DNA from: Alisma plantago-aquatica
Taxonomy: Eukaryota > Streptophyta > Magnoliopsida > Alismatales > Alismataceae
DNA: 64,000 nucleotides
Assembly: GCA_963693085.1 (NCBI GenBank)
Contig: OY856410.1
Span: forward strand, 882,185,335-882,249,334
Direction of reading: 5' to 3'
Within the stretch, counting starts at the first letter, position 1. Every line of letters starts with the position of its first letter. Shown here piece after piece: positions 20,139-31,375 of this stretch. The notes under the pieces were generated by a model. The model did not search any database and was not told the origin of the DNA. It saw only the letters and a list, made by a program, of their open reading frames with translations. The translations under genes and the position numbers were made by a program.

Positions 20139-21354
20139 ATGGATCCAGACGCAGCAAGATAGGTCATTTTATCCACCTGTCCACTCAAATTTTTCCAGTC
20201 CTCACTTTTGGCAATTATTGAAAGTCGTGCACTTCAACTAGTCAAACTACGTTCACCTCCACCGTCATCAATTAGTCAGATAGATTGCACCCATGAGGTC
20301 ACCGTGTCTACATCGCAAACCTACCCTTCTACACAAGGGTACACAAGAACAATGGCCTCCGAAATAGAGAATGTCGACCAGCTCTCATCTACATTTTCTT
20401 TAAATGGCCAAGAGCTGAATAAATCAGTAGCTCTTGGAAGGGAAAGTGTTGATGCACTTCTCTCCACCTTGTTGGCCCACCTCCAAAATCAGACATATCC
20501 ACTTCAAGTCATTCTTGAAAGGCAGGATCACCAACTACAAGAGATGACAGAGATTGTGGCCCGCACCAGAGGTACACTTCAAGTTGTTGAACAGAGTTTC
20601 TTTCACACACAGCAAATTGACATAGCAGAACCTCAACCGATGTACACGGCACAAATGGCAATATTGAAGATATTTCAGCTCAAACGACGAAGATATTCAT
20701 GCGGCACAGGACATCCAAGCAACCTCTACGTTGCCTATAGATCAGTTAGAGGGGTTGCTTGATTGGTCCACCTTGTTTGTTGTACCAGCTCAGAATGAGA
20801 CAACACAAGTTGAGTCGTGCCATTTTGCTACTGACATTGCATCTACCTTGGGCTGGGATAATTTATTATATGATGATGATGACGACGATTGCACGCCAGG
20901 GGAGAGTGATTCTATTGATGATAGCGATGAGCTGAATTTGCATGATCACATTTCAACTTAACCCCGCTTGCAAGGTGATGATGACATTTAGGAAGAAGCA
21001 TACCAGACAAATTTTGACAACATGCATGCAGAACATGAGGACAGCCCATCCCCCATACTTAAAGATAAGCTTGGGGTGAAGGGTTCACCGCTAGATTCAC
21101 CTAGGGTTGTCCCCTGTACAGATGATGATTGGATGATTCAGATTTGCAATGAAGAAGACCCTTTAGGGCATCCAATCTCAAATTCAGAGGTGGAGAGAGA
21201 AGAGAAAAGTCCTCTAGAAAACTTGAAGTATCTTCCCTCCATCGTATCTTGTGTTGACATCCTAGGGCTTGCCTATTCATTAAAAAATGCAAAAGAGGCT
21301 TGGTCATCCAAAAAATTCAAAAATATCATAACATCGCAACACCCAGGCCTATAA
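20139..21354 (+). pseudogene. Decayed internal ORF of Gypsy-A, function unknown
   Basis: ATG at 20139 opens MDPDAAR and then hits TAG at 20160. The same frame continues to 20762. A frameshift at about 20730 moves the reading into the next frame, which carries a strongly acidic tract (DDDDDD...GESDSIDDSDE at about 20869-20930) and runs with stops to 21354. I see no zinc knuckle, protease, RT or integrase motif. Position after the primer site suggests a gag-like or element-specific protein; this is a guess. Confidence 0.45.
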
Positions 21355-22080
21355 TTAGAATGCAGAGAATCAAAGTCAAATGTCAATAAAAACATGAGTG
21401 TTGTTTTCTCTTTTAGGAGAGTTGAGGATGGTTCCCAACAAATGTATGACTGCGCTCGCAAACGTTGGTATGTCGCGTCTGGTAGTGTCACCTCCCAAAA
21501 GCTCATTAGAGGGTCTTTAGGAAACCTTAGGAGACATGAGATCATCCCAGTAGTAGAGTTGGTTCGAGCATGGTACAAGGAGCTCGTCTCATTGTTTTGA
21601 GCCAACGGGTTTGGACTGTAGAGACTATTGCTCGTTACATGGACCAGCCTGACGCAGATTGGGATCCTCAAAAGTCATTAGAGCTTGTTCCCTTTTGCTT
21701 CTGCTATTTATGACACAAATAAGTGGAGAGTGCATAGTACCTGATCAGTTTATATGAATACATGATAACACGCCTTCATCGCCCGACTGACCCCTTAAGT
21801 GATAGTGCCTTAACGCTCAATATTATAGTTAAAACCCTTATGAGTAATCATGAGTTACAATGAATCAGCTTAAACTTGCCCAGATACTCTTTGATCTTAT
21901 TTTGGCAGCTTTACTCGAATGGTGGTGGGTTTGTTTTGAAATGGCATGGATCTAGAGATTTGCAGTTTAAACCTTTTTTCCTAACCTTGGCATTTATTGT
22001 TGAGCTTAATTTGGATGTTATCTTTTGTCTTTGAGTTCAATCTTGCTTCAGGACAAGCAAAAGATTAAGCTTGGGGTGAT
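21355..22080 (+). other. 3' part of the Gypsy-A interior with polypurine tract
   Basis: There is no convincing ORF. It ends with CAAAAGATTAAGCTTGGGGTGAT immediately before the 3' LTR, which serves as the likely polypurine tract. Confidence 0.5.
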
Positions 22081-24058
22081 TGATAACATCGAATTTAGGC
22101 ATTTATGCTAAGTATTTAACTAGTGTTTTGTGCCTATAGTAGCCTTGATATGCCCAAGATAACTCTAGATACTTAGCTTTTCGTAATTTATCTACTTTTG
22201 AAGATATAGTTGCTAAACTAGTCAATTTTGGGACTTGCAGGCATCATAATGAAGAAACATCGACCCTCCTGATTCAGCGACGAAATCGACTTGATTTCCA
22301 TGAAACTTAGTCAGGTTCATCCCCCTACACATCAAAACACCCAGACACTCCATTGTTTCCTCTCGTCAGAGCACACCCAATGGTTCACCCCGATGGACCA
22401 CTCTAACGGCCACAACCGACGGTCAAGATCTAAGGAGCGCAACGTCGATCGCCTTCCGATGGTTGCAAAACTGACCCGGTTTCTCCAAACCAAGTTGATT
22501 TCGTACCCATCAACTCGTAGACCTCCTCCATCAGAAGACATCTGAAAGATATCCCCAGCAGTGGACTCCGATGGGCACCTCCGACAGTCAAGACCGATGG
22601 TTGATTCTGACAGTGCCTCTCGATTGTCACATCTGATGGTCCGTTCTGATGACCCTGACCCGACGATGTCTTTCGACGGCCGCCTTCGGCGGTCACATCC
22701 GATAGTCGCTACTTATGGCAGTCAAAACCCGCCAAACCGACGGCGTGAAACCGACTCGGTTTCACCCAAACCTTGCCGGTTTCGACCCTACTTACAGACA
22801 TTTCGCCAACCACTATAAATACCCCTCCTTGGGCACCAGGCCAAGGGTTCTGCATTTTTGGTTCCCAGACCTACGTCTTAGAGCTTGAAGGCCTGAAAGG
22901 GCTCAAGATCTCACCCTATGTCCCTCGGTTGTCCTTCCATCTTCCATCGACCTCCACCACTCTCCATCAACCATCTCCACTTTCCACTCATTTACACTGC
23001 CTTCCACCTCCATCCATCCACACCAGCTGTTGTTTGGAGCAAATCAAGGAGAAAGGAGGCCAAGGAGTCCAGAGGATCAAGGACGATCCAAGGACGAGAT
23101 CTAACCCTTCCGGAGGCTGAGCGAGAGTCGCCTCTCCTCCACAGGCTAAATATCTTCTTCTTCCTCTTTTCTTCTATTGTTCTCCTTAGTTTTTGTACAA
23201 ACGATGAATTTCCATCTTTGTTCTGTGCCAACTATGTTTGTCTGTGACTAGTTGCGCTCTTTCTGGGCTGTGTAGCCCATTTTGGGCATGTTACTTTGAC
23301 TCTAAACAAGTAGTTAATATTCAAACCTAGCATATTTTGTTTTATCTTCTCTATACAGTTGTGATTGTTGGTTTGGTTGATCTCTTGCCTGCTTGAACTG
23401 CCATTTTTGCTAACATCGAGAGATAGAGGTAAGAAATGGCTAGAGGAGGTAGTTTGGACTAATATCCGACAGGATGAAGTCTAGGGGGGGTCTATCAGGA
23501 ATCAGAGAGATCTGGCCCAGCACAGCGAAACCGACCTGATTTCGCCAAACCGAGTAAGTTTCACTATCTTTGGCTTCCTGACGAATCTTCTATTGCTCTT
23601 AAAGCTCTTGGTTGTTTCGGACCCGAGAGGATATCCAAAACACTTTGGGGTGTTTGTTATCCTCGAAAGAGGTTTGGATCGTTGATGGGGTTTTAATCAC
23701 ACTTCGCGAAAGCGAGTGGCATGACCCCCACAGGAGTAGCTACCATGGTACACGTTGGATTCGGACGTTAGTTGCTTGCTAGGGTGTTCGTGAGTTGTCT
23801 ACACTGAGAATGAGGTGCACTGATTGCACAATTAATAGTTGCATATCTTGGAACTCCTAATTAGTAGAATATGGCGGAATCTATTTTTTTATTTTACTTT
23901 GTTTTTGTTTTCCTTAAATGGTTCTAGTTCTAAACAGCTATCTACCTTGGATTTTGCTTAGCTAACTAAGGATCAAATCTTAGGCGACAAACGTCCCCAC
24001 GTCCCTGTGTTTGACCCCATATTGAGTTGTGAGCGTCCCAAGGGTTTCGGGTTATAAA
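22081..24058 (+). repeat. 3' LTR of Gypsy-A, first part
   Basis: It begins TGATAACATCGAATTTAGGC, parallels the 5' LTR through a TATA box (22813-22821) and the leader, and breaks off at TTATAAA where hAT-A is inserted. It resumes at 30310. Confidence 0.75.
22813..22821 (+). promoter_or_regulatory. TATA box in the Gypsy-A 3' LTR
   Basis: CTATAAATA, followed by CCCCTCCTTGGGCACCAGGCCAAGGG, is the counterpart of the site at 18692. Confidence 0.55.
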
Positions 24059-24765
24059 CATAGTTTTCAAGGCGGGAAGGCGGTGGCATGCTTTGGCTGG
24101 GTGCCTAGGTGCTGCCATATTTTTTATTTTCTGCATATTTTATAGATGTATAATATGACATATATCACATATATAAGGTATTTATGTGTATATTTTATGA
24201 TGTACACCCTAAATAACAGTGTTTTAAAAAGCAGCCTAGGCGGCTGCTTAAGCGCCAACAGGTGTTGTCCGCCTAAAAAGACCCTTAAGCGCCGATTAAG
24301 AAAATTTGAGAAAAGCGGACGCTTTTTGCCCGCTTTTTTTAAAAAAACGGATGTAAGTATATAACATTAAGTACATTATATGCCCCGATTAGTATTGACT
24401 ATAATATATTAAACTAGCAAACAGTAGATGTTCTACGATATACCTAGTTCTAATTTAGAATGCATACTTTGTATGTAAGCTGTAATGATATGGTATTTTT
24501 TTTATGTATCTAAGTAAATTATAGGTAACTATTATCTAATTTAGAATGCATACTTTGATTAAATGTACTGTTGTAATGTATGACTATTGGATGATGTGCA
24601 GATGTAACAATATGTTTGTAAGCTAGCTATGTTTACTGTTTAGCTATGTAAACATGTGATACAAAATTGTTGTTACATCTTGTACATACTTATTATTTTG
24701 TGTAGGGTGCTTTATCTATGACAAGTATATTGTTTACTATATTGTATAGATACAATCATCGTTGT

Positions 24766-24918
24766 TGTTAACATATATTCCTGTTTTATATATTCTATTA
24801 GTTGTTTTGTTATTTCCATAGTATATGTGGACCTCTCTGTAAATGTTTCAGTTTTATATATATGAGGGTGCACACATTGTGCAACCCTACGCTTCCCAAA
24901 ACTGCTTTGTATTTCACA
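24766..24918 (+). repeat. 5' LTR of Copia-1
   Basis: Starts TGTTAACATATATTCC, ends TTTCACA, with a TTTTATATATATGAGG promoter core at about 24852-24867. Confidence 0.95.
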
Positions 24919-24930
24919 TGGTACCAGAGC
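24919..24930 (+). other. Primer-binding site of Copia-1
   Basis: TGGTACCAGAGC matches the initiator-Met tRNA 3' end with one change from TGGTATCAGAGC, with no gap after the LTR. Confidence 0.85.
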
Positions 24931-25335
24931 AGTAGATCCAGCCGCCACCCTCCCACCCCTCTCTCTTCTCCGGCCGGCCGTCTCCCACCCCCCCCCCGCC
25001 CGCAGCCGCACAGCCGCCGGGCAGCAGCCGCCGGCCGGCAGGGCCACCGGGCTTGCCGCCGGGGCCGGGCGCCCACTCCGCCGCAAGGGGCCGGTGAGCC
25101 TCCGCGGTTCATAGCCGCCGGTACGTTGGCTCCGTGAAGTTCTGCAGCGGTCCGGTGGCTTGAAGTTGGTGTGACGTAGACCGTTTTTTTGGTCTTTTGC
25201 CTGCCTGCCCGTGTAGGCCGTTGTGCCACCGGGTTCTGTTCTGCGCTTCGGCGTAGACCGTATGTGAGAGGTCTTCTCTGTTGTTTTTGTGCCTGCTGTG
25301 CCTGTTTGACGGCGTAGCCCGTCTCCTGCCTGATC
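24931..25335 (+). other. GC-rich leader of Copia-1
   Basis: About 400 bp between the primer site and the gag start, very rich in CCGCC blocks. Open frames on either strand (for example minus 24712-25437) are composition artefacts. Confidence 0.6.
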
Positions 25336-28300
25336 ATGCCTGTTCCTTCTGTGCCTACTGCTCACATGGCGTCCTCGAGCGATGACTTCCGCCGTCAGGT
25401 TACTACTGTGAAGCTTGATGGGCGCAACTATCCACATTGGGTGTGCTCCATGACGATCTATGCCAGATCCCAGGGCAAGTACTCACATCTTACCCGTGCT
25501 GGTCCGCCAGTACCCGCAGAGGATGCTGATGCTAAAGATGTGAAGGCGTATGACGACTGGGTTCGTGACGACTCCACTGTGATGACCTGGATTCTCAACA
25601 GCAGCATTGAGAAGATTAGCGTCACACTTCTTCACTTGCCTACGGCGAAGCAGATGTGGGATCAGCTCGCCGGTACCTACTCACATAGTCAGAACCCCAA
25701 GAAGGTGTTTGACATCACCAAGCAGTTGGGACGTCTACAGTTTACGGGGACGGACATTACGGATTACTTCTCTGACTTTACTGGATTGTGGGGTGAACTG
25801 GAATCCTATCACCCTCTCTCCACAGACCTGGCTACCATGCAGCGTCAGCGCCAGGAGCTGCAGTTAGTCCAGTTTCTTTGTGGACTGCCCGAGTCCTACG
25901 CTGGAGTTGTGGACTAGATCTTAGCCAGTGACCCTCTGCCGTCACTACAGAGTGCCTACAAACGTCTTCAGCGTTTGCCTTCGTCTTCATCGTCTCTGAC
26001 TACTGATGTTGGGGACTCTTCGGCTCTTGCTGCAGCATCTGGTCGTGGCCGTGGTCGTGGCCGTGGTCGCTTTACTGACAGCCGTCCTCCCCAGGGTGGA
26101 GGACGAGGACGGGCTGCTCCTGGTCGTGGAGCCTCTTCTACTGCCCCTACTGCTGGTGCGCGTCCTCAGTCAGGACAGCGCCTTTGTACCTTCTGTGGCC
26201 GGTCCAACCATATTGAAGAAAAATGCTGGGAAAAATATGGTAAGCCAGCATGGGCCAATGCAGCTGCTGACTCCACTACTACTGCATCAGAAGGAACGAC
26301 TCAGCCTACTGACTCTGCCTCCTCGGGTGCGACTGTTGACTACATCCGTGTTGAGGTGGAGCGTCTTCTTCTTGAGCGTGCTGGTGCGTCGTCTACTGCT
26401 TCGACTAGTGGAGCTCATGCCGCAGCTTATTCTGGTTATGACACTGCCTTCCTGAGCTCTTCTTCTACTCCTGGTAATACTAAGTGGGTCATCGACTCCG
26501 GTGCCTCTTCACATATTTCTGGAAATCGATCACTGTTTCACAAATTATATAAACCTGCTCGACCCTCATCTGTTATGCTGGCTGATGGTTCCAAGTCTGC
26601 GGTGTCTGGAGTAGGGGATATTGTTTCTGACTTTCTGCTGAAATCTGCCTTATATGTGCCTAGATTTCCTTTGAATCTGTTGTCTGTCAGCAAGATATTG
26701 AGAAGCCTACAGTGTAGTCTGACTTTTATTCCTGGTTCATGTGTTTTTCAGGACCTTCGCACGAGGATGAAGATTGGTGGGGGGTATGAAGGTGCTGATG
26801 GACTTTTCTACCTGGATCATTTGCCAAAAGCAGCTAAAGCAACTGTGACTCCTGCATTATCTACCTCGGTTTCTGCATTATAGTGGCACTACCGGCTGGG
26901 CCATCCATCATCTGAAAAGCTTCGACATTTAGTTTCTGATCTTGGCATTTGTAGTTTTCAGTGCGAGTCATGTCAACTCGGAAAGCAGACTAGAGCTGTT
27001 TATCCTAGACGCAGTCATATTAGCAGTAAACATATGTTTGATCTAGTGCATTTTGATGTATGGGGACCTTGTCATGTGCCGAGTCTATCTGGTCATAAGT
27101 ATTTTATTCTGTTTATTGATGATTTTTCAAGGACTACTTGGTTGTTTATAATGAAAAGTAGGTCCGAAGTTTTGTCTATTATCAAATTCTTTTTTGCTGA
27201 AATAAAAACACAATATGGTGTGCCTGTCAAAAATTTTCGTACTGACAATGCGCTGGAATTTGTTAAAAAAGATGTGGATGTTTTTTGTAAATCTGTGGGT
27301 ACAATACATCAGACCTCCTGTGCTTATACACCTCAGCAAAATGGTGTGGTTGAGCGTAAAAATAGACATGTGTTAGAGGTGGCTAGAACTATTATGATGC
27401 ATGCACATGTTCCTCGCTCTTTTTGGCCTGAGGCTATATTGACTGCTTGTTTTCTGATAAATAGAATGCCATCATCTGTGATTGGAAACAAAATACCTAT
27501 TCAAGTTCTTCAACCCGATATTCAGTTATTTACTGTGCCTCCTCGGATTTTTGGATGTACCTGTTTTGTAAGGTTACTTGGACCTGCTTCTGATAAACTG
27601 TCTCCTCGTGCTGAGAAGTGCATCTTTTTGGGATATTCTCGTACCCAGAAGGGATACAGATGTTACCGTCCTACTGCAAGAAAATGGTATACTAGCAGTG
27701 ATGTAGTTTTCTTTGAGGATACTCCTTACTATTCTACTCGTGGTGACAGTTTACAGTCTGATCTTATTGCCTCTCCTCTACCTGTTACTACTGATTGTGT
27801 GCCTGATATTACTGACAAAGTCACTACTGAGGCTGCTAAACCTCCTCTTATAGTTTATCAACGCAGGAACAGAGCACCTTCTACTCAAGAAACCCCTCAT
27901 GCAAACCAATCTTCACCTCCAGAAGGTTCTACTACACCTGAGGTACATTCTGATCTTGATTTACCCATTGCTCTTAGAAAGGGTACTCGTTCCTGTACAT
28001 CACACAGTATTGCTCAGTTTGTTTCTACTGATCATCTGAATGTTCATTCTAGCAATTTTGTATATGCCTTATCTGCTGTTGTTGTTCCAAAGAATATCCA
28101 GGATGCTCTACAGAGTACTGGATGGGTGTCTGCTATGAAGGAGGAGATGTTGGCTCTTGCTGAACGAGATACTTGGGAGCTGGTGGATCTACCTCCTCAG
28201 TGTAAACCTGTAGGTTGCAGATGGGTGTATGCTGTGAAATATCAACCTGACGGCACTGTTGAAAGGCTGAAGGCATGGTTAGTTGCTAAAGGCTACACCC

Positions 28301-29622
28301 AAACTTATGGTATTGACTATTTTGAGACCTTCTCTCCTGTTGCTCGTCTTAATTCTATCAGAATTCTTCTGTCTGTTGCTGTTAATCTTGACTGGCCGCT
28401 GTTGCAACTAGATGTCAAAAATGCCTTCTTGTATGGCGATTTACAAGAAGAAGTCTATATGGAGCAACCTCCTGGGTTTGTTGCTCAGGGGGAGTCTCAC
28501 AAAGTTTGCAGGTTAAAGAAGTCTATTTATGGGCTTAAGCAGAGTCCCCGTGCCTGGTTTGATAAATTGAGCAAAATTATGATTAATTTTGGGTTTCTGC
28601 GATCTCAGGTGGATCATTCTGTTTTCACCGAGAAGACTTCAGCTGGTATTATTATTCTGATTGTCTATGTTGATGATATTATCATATCTGGCAGTGATTC
28701 TCTTGGTATTCAGGCTACTAAATCTCATCTAGGCAAGCACTTTGCTACCAAAGATTTGGGCAAACTTAGATATTTTCTGGGCATAGAAGTTTCTAGAAAC
28801 TCTAATGCTCTTGTGTTGTCTCAGCGAAAATATGTCCTAGACATACTGCAGGAGACTGGTATGCTGGGAGCGAGACCTGCTGATATACCTCTAGATCCTA
28901 ATGTAAATTGGGATGATGACTCTTCTCCTCTCTTTGCTGATCATAAAAAGTACAAGAGGCTGATTGGTAAACTCATTTATTTAACTGTCACCAGAGCTGA
29001 CATTTCTACTGCAGTGGGTCTTCTTAGCAGGTACCTTGATAAACCCAGACAGTGTCACTGGGATGCTCTTTGTCAGATTCTACGATATTTGAAGAAGTCT
29101 CCTGGCAAGGGACTTCACTACAGGAAGCATGGACACTGTTCTCTTGAAGGGTACTCTGATTCTTATTATGCAGGCAGCAGAGTTGATAGAAAATCTACTT
29201 CTGGGTATTGTACGTATGTTGGAGGTAATCTTGTTACCTGGAGGAGTAAAAAACAAAATGTTGTGGCCAGGTCCAGTGCTGAAGCTGAATATAGGGCCAT
29301 GACCCATACTGCCTGTGAATTGTTGTGGATGCGCTCTCTGTTAAAAGAGTTCGGGGTTGACTCTTCTTCTGCTATACCTATGCACTGTGATAATAAAGTT
29401 GCTATCTTCATTGCTAATAATCCAGTTTATCATGAGCGCACTAAACACATTGAAGTAGATTGTCATTTTATTCAGGAATCCATTCTTACTGGCAAGATCT
29501 GCACTCCCTTCACTCGTTCTGAAGACCAAGTTGTCGACATCTTCACCAAGCTGCTAGCGAAGAAGCAATTTTGCACACTGACGGACAAGTTGGGCATGAT
29601 TGATATCTATGCTCCAACTTGA
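25336..29622 (+). pseudogene. Copia-1 gag-pol polyprotein with two in-frame TAG codons
   Basis: A single frame of 1429 codons is interrupted only by TAG at 25915-25917 and 26881-26883. Order: gag with a CX2CX4HX4C zinc knuckle (CTFCGRSNHIEEKC, about 26188); aspartic protease (WVIDSGASSHISG, about 26487); integrase with an HHCC finger (H.RLGH...CESC, about 26890-26975) and catalytic core (DVWGP, FRTDNALEF, GVVERKNRH). Reverse transcriptase follows (LDVKNAFLYGDL, YVDDIIISGSD), then RNase H (YSDSYYAGS, ARSSAEAEYRAM, CDNK) to ...IDIYAPT and the polypurine tract. The first TAG follows GVVD, where Copia-2 has VVDQ; the second precedes WHYRLGH, where Copia-2 has QWHYRLGH. Both are therefore probable CAG to TAG changes. 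LKAWLVAKGYTQ has Trp where relatives have Arg. As written it cannot make a full protein without readthrough. Confidence 0.95.
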
Positions 29623-29629
29623 GGGGGAG
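29621..29629 (+). other. Polypurine tract of Copia-1
   Basis: GAGGGGGAG sits directly before the 3' LTR and overlaps the polyprotein stop codon region. Confidence 0.9.
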
Positions 29630-29782
29630 CGTTAACATATATTCCTGTTTTATATATTTTGTTAGTTGTTTTGTTATTTCCATAGTATATGTGGACCTCT
29701 CTGTAAATGTTTCAGTTTTATATATATGAGGGTGCACACATTGTGCAACCCTACGCTTCCCAAAACTGCTTTGTGTTTCACA
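29630..29782 (+). repeat. 3' LTR of Copia-1
   Basis: Same length (153 bp) as the 5' LTR. Differences include the first base (C for T), two changes in ATTTTGTTAG and one in GTGTTTCACA. Confidence 0.95.
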
Positions 29783-30309
29783 GTTGTATAGTTGTGTTAT
29801 AAACTATTTGGGTGTTTTATATTGTCTTGTACAATGTTTAGATATGTATAGAAATTTTAAAAATATAGTATTTATATACATATGTATGTAATTTTGCATA
29901 AAAGTTTATAGGAATTGGAAACCCGCTTTTCTAAAAAGCGCCTGCTTAATCGCCCGCCTGGCGATTAATCGGCTACAAGGTCCCGTCCGCACGCTTCCCG
30001 CTTCGCGCTTTTTAAAACCTTGCTAAATAGTAATGTACGAGTGATAGCAGCTAAAAAAGCCTAAAAAACTTACATATGTCAAATACATGCTAAAATGACA
30101 TTATCCAAAATATTTAAAAAGGGAAAAAACTTTGTAGACTTCCCGAGCACCCTAGGCTCCCCAAGGTGGTCACCCAGGCTGTCCTAGGCGGTGCTAGGCG
30201 CTCGCCTAGGTGTCCATTTTCAATTTTTAGGTAGGCAAGGGGCTAGGCGGACCCCCTTTGGGCACCTAGACGCCTAGGCAGCGCCCAGGCGGCCGCCTCA
30301 ACAACTATG

Positions 30310-30375
30310 ATTATAAATTTAAAGTGGGATCCATCTACAAGACTTACGTTCCCAATGCACCCTGAGGGCGTATCA
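30310..30375 (+). repeat. 3' LTR of Gypsy-A, last part
   Basis: It resumes the LTR after hAT-A: ATTATAAATTTAAAGTGGGATCC...CCTGAGGGCGTATCA aligns with 19903-19964. Confidence 0.8.
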
Positions 30376-30456
30376 GCAGCCAAGTTAAGGGGTGCGGCCA
30401 CCAGCAGGCGAAAAAGTTCTTTTTTCTCTCCTTAGGTTAGGGTTTTTAGGATCTCC

Positions 30457-30468
30457 GCTCAAATACCT
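30457..30468 (-). other. Degenerate primer-binding site of Copia-3
   Basis: On the minus strand it reads AGGTATTTGAGC, resembling TGGTATCAGAGC with three changes, directly after the inferred LTR. Confidence 0.5.
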
Positions 30469-30695
30469 TGTAAAGTAAAAGAAGGCTATGTGATATATTT
30501 GATAAGAGGAATCCTCCTATATATAGGAGAAGGGGGAAGCGTACAGAGTCTACATGCTTTAGACTAAAACCTAATGAGCCAAGATACACTTGGACCCATA
30601 TACGAATAGACTCAAATAAATTAACCAGACTAAATTAATCACAGAAAAATAGACTCAAATAAATTTATCAACTAAATTAACCAGACTCTCTAATA
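30469..30695 (-). repeat. 5' LTR of Copia-3
   Basis: It aligns with 15477-15654 and has an extra ~50 bp formed by local duplication of the AGACTCAAATAAATT..ACCAGACTAAATTAA motif. Confidence 0.65.
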
Positions 30696-30717
30696 TTATA
30701 TATATATATATCACAGG

Positions 30718-31367
30718 CATGGAACTAAATGTCGTCGACATGGGGCGAAATTTTGCCGATTTTGTCGATGTCGACAGCTGGCGACGTCGAATCCATGTAA
30801 ACATCCACATTCCATAATATCCTCGACATTTCATCGAAGTTGTCGACACTTCCCCATATGTCGACGAAGTTGACCCAGGTCCATACGAAAATTCCACAAT
30901 GTCCTCGACATTTGTCGAAGTCGTCGAATTTGGTGACATTCTTCTAGTGTTTTGTGGAGTTTTCTGTACGAGGGGGAAAAAGTGTTGGAGCTCGAGGTAA
31001 GACGATTTGATGTTATTTTTTATTATTCTAAGCTAATAGTAATAAACCGACCCCTTCTATGCTAGATCTACCATTGATTTACACCATTTTTACGTAGTTT
31101 GTTTATTGTCACAAACTTTTATATGGAAGAACTTTGTAGTTCGGAGACGACTGTATGTAATAGTGTATTTTTCTACATATGTAACCCTATATGGATGGCT
31201 ATATGTAAACATATATTGTTTTCTTAGCTAGATTTGATGAAATCTGTCAATTTTCATCTCAAAATGACTATTTTTAGCTTAATTTTTGTCGAAAATCCTC
31301 GACATTTCCACAAACTTCCATGTCCACACCTGTCGAAGTCGGCTCGAAGTCGAAGTCTTGTTCCATG
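30718..31367. mobile_element. Non-autonomous hAT-like element, 650 bp
   Basis: The ends are CATGGAAC (left) and GTTCCATG (right), flanked by a perfect 8-bp duplication ATCACAGG (30710-30717 and 31368-31375). The interior is rich in GTCGACATT / TCGAAGTCG motifs near both ends. No transposase is encoded. Confidence 0.9.
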
Positions 31368-31375
31368 ATCACAGG

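Larger units (their letters stand above)
24766..29782 (+). mobile_element. Copia-1: full-length Ty1/copia retrotransposon
   Basis: The 153-bp LTRs are at 24766-24918 and 29630-29782 and differ at about four positions. A perfect GTTGT duplication flanks them (24761-24765, 29783-29787). The primer site TGGTACCAGAGC is at 24919-24930 and the polypurine tract GAGGGGGAG at 29621-29629. The 5' LTR has TG...CA termini; the 3' LTR starts CG. It is the youngest layer of the stack. Confidence 0.95.
24217..30022. mobile_element. hAT-B: hAT-like element inserted in hAT-A
   Basis: The left end CAGTGTTTTAAAAAGCAGCC and right end (minus strand) CAAGGTTTTAAAAAGCGCG are inverted repeats of hAT type. Flanking CTAAATAA (24209-24216) and CTAAATAG (30023-30030) match 7 of 8. 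Excluding Copia-1 it is about 0.8 kb and non-coding. Related ends occur at 32496, 40518-41791 and 44645-44737. Confidence 0.85.
24059..30309. mobile_element. hAT-A: hAT-like element inserted in the Gypsy-A 3' LTR
   Basis: The ends CATAGTTTTCAAGGCGG (left) and CATAGTTGTTGAGGCGG (right, minus strand) are inverted repeats. Flanking GTTATAAA (24051-24058) and ATTATAAA (30310-30317) match 7 of 8, as expected of a hAT target duplication. The other LTR of Gypsy-A shows the unoccupied site (GGGTATAAATTTAACG at about 19908). Only about 450 bp belongs to hAT-A itself; the rest is hAT-B and Copia-1. No transposase is encoded. Confidence 0.85.
17951..30375 (+). mobile_element. Gypsy-A: LTR element with ~2-kb LTRs and a pol-less interior
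   Basis: Two diverged direct repeats (17951-19964, and 22081-24058 continuing at 30310-30375) flank a 2.1-kb interior. A degenerate TGGCGCCGTTGCCGGGGA-type primer site follows the first, and an AAGATTAAGCTTGGGGTGAT tract precedes the second. The interior encodes no protease, reverse transcriptase or integrase that I can see, so the element looks non-autonomous. The second LTR is split by hAT-A at 24059-30309. The 5-bp duplication is not resolved: GGCAG on the left and GCAGC on the right share only GCAG. Confidence 0.75.
15477..30695 (-). mobile_element. Copia-3: minus-strand LTR element enclosing a nested stack
   Basis: Related LTRs in the same orientation lie at 15477-15654 (3' LTR, next to a polypurine tract) and 30469-30695 (5' LTR, next to a degenerate primer site at 30457-30468). 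The internal region is 15655-17950 plus 30376-30456, with Gypsy-A inserted between them. No pol motif is found in the ~2.4 kb of internal sequence, so it is a deletion derivative or a non-autonomous element. No matching 5-bp duplication is seen outside the LTRs (TATGT against TTATA). Pairing of the two LTRs is therefore an inference from family, orientation, primer site and polypurine tract. Confidence 0.6.

Noticed and set aside
24712..25437. 241-codon minus-strand frame and its overlaps
   Set aside because: Antisense to the Copia-1 LTR, leader and gag start; Arg/Ala/Gly-rich composition artefact.
17946..30380. A clean 5-bp duplication for Gypsy-A
   Set aside because: Only GCAG is shared and with a one-base offset; the left LTR border is too worn to fix.
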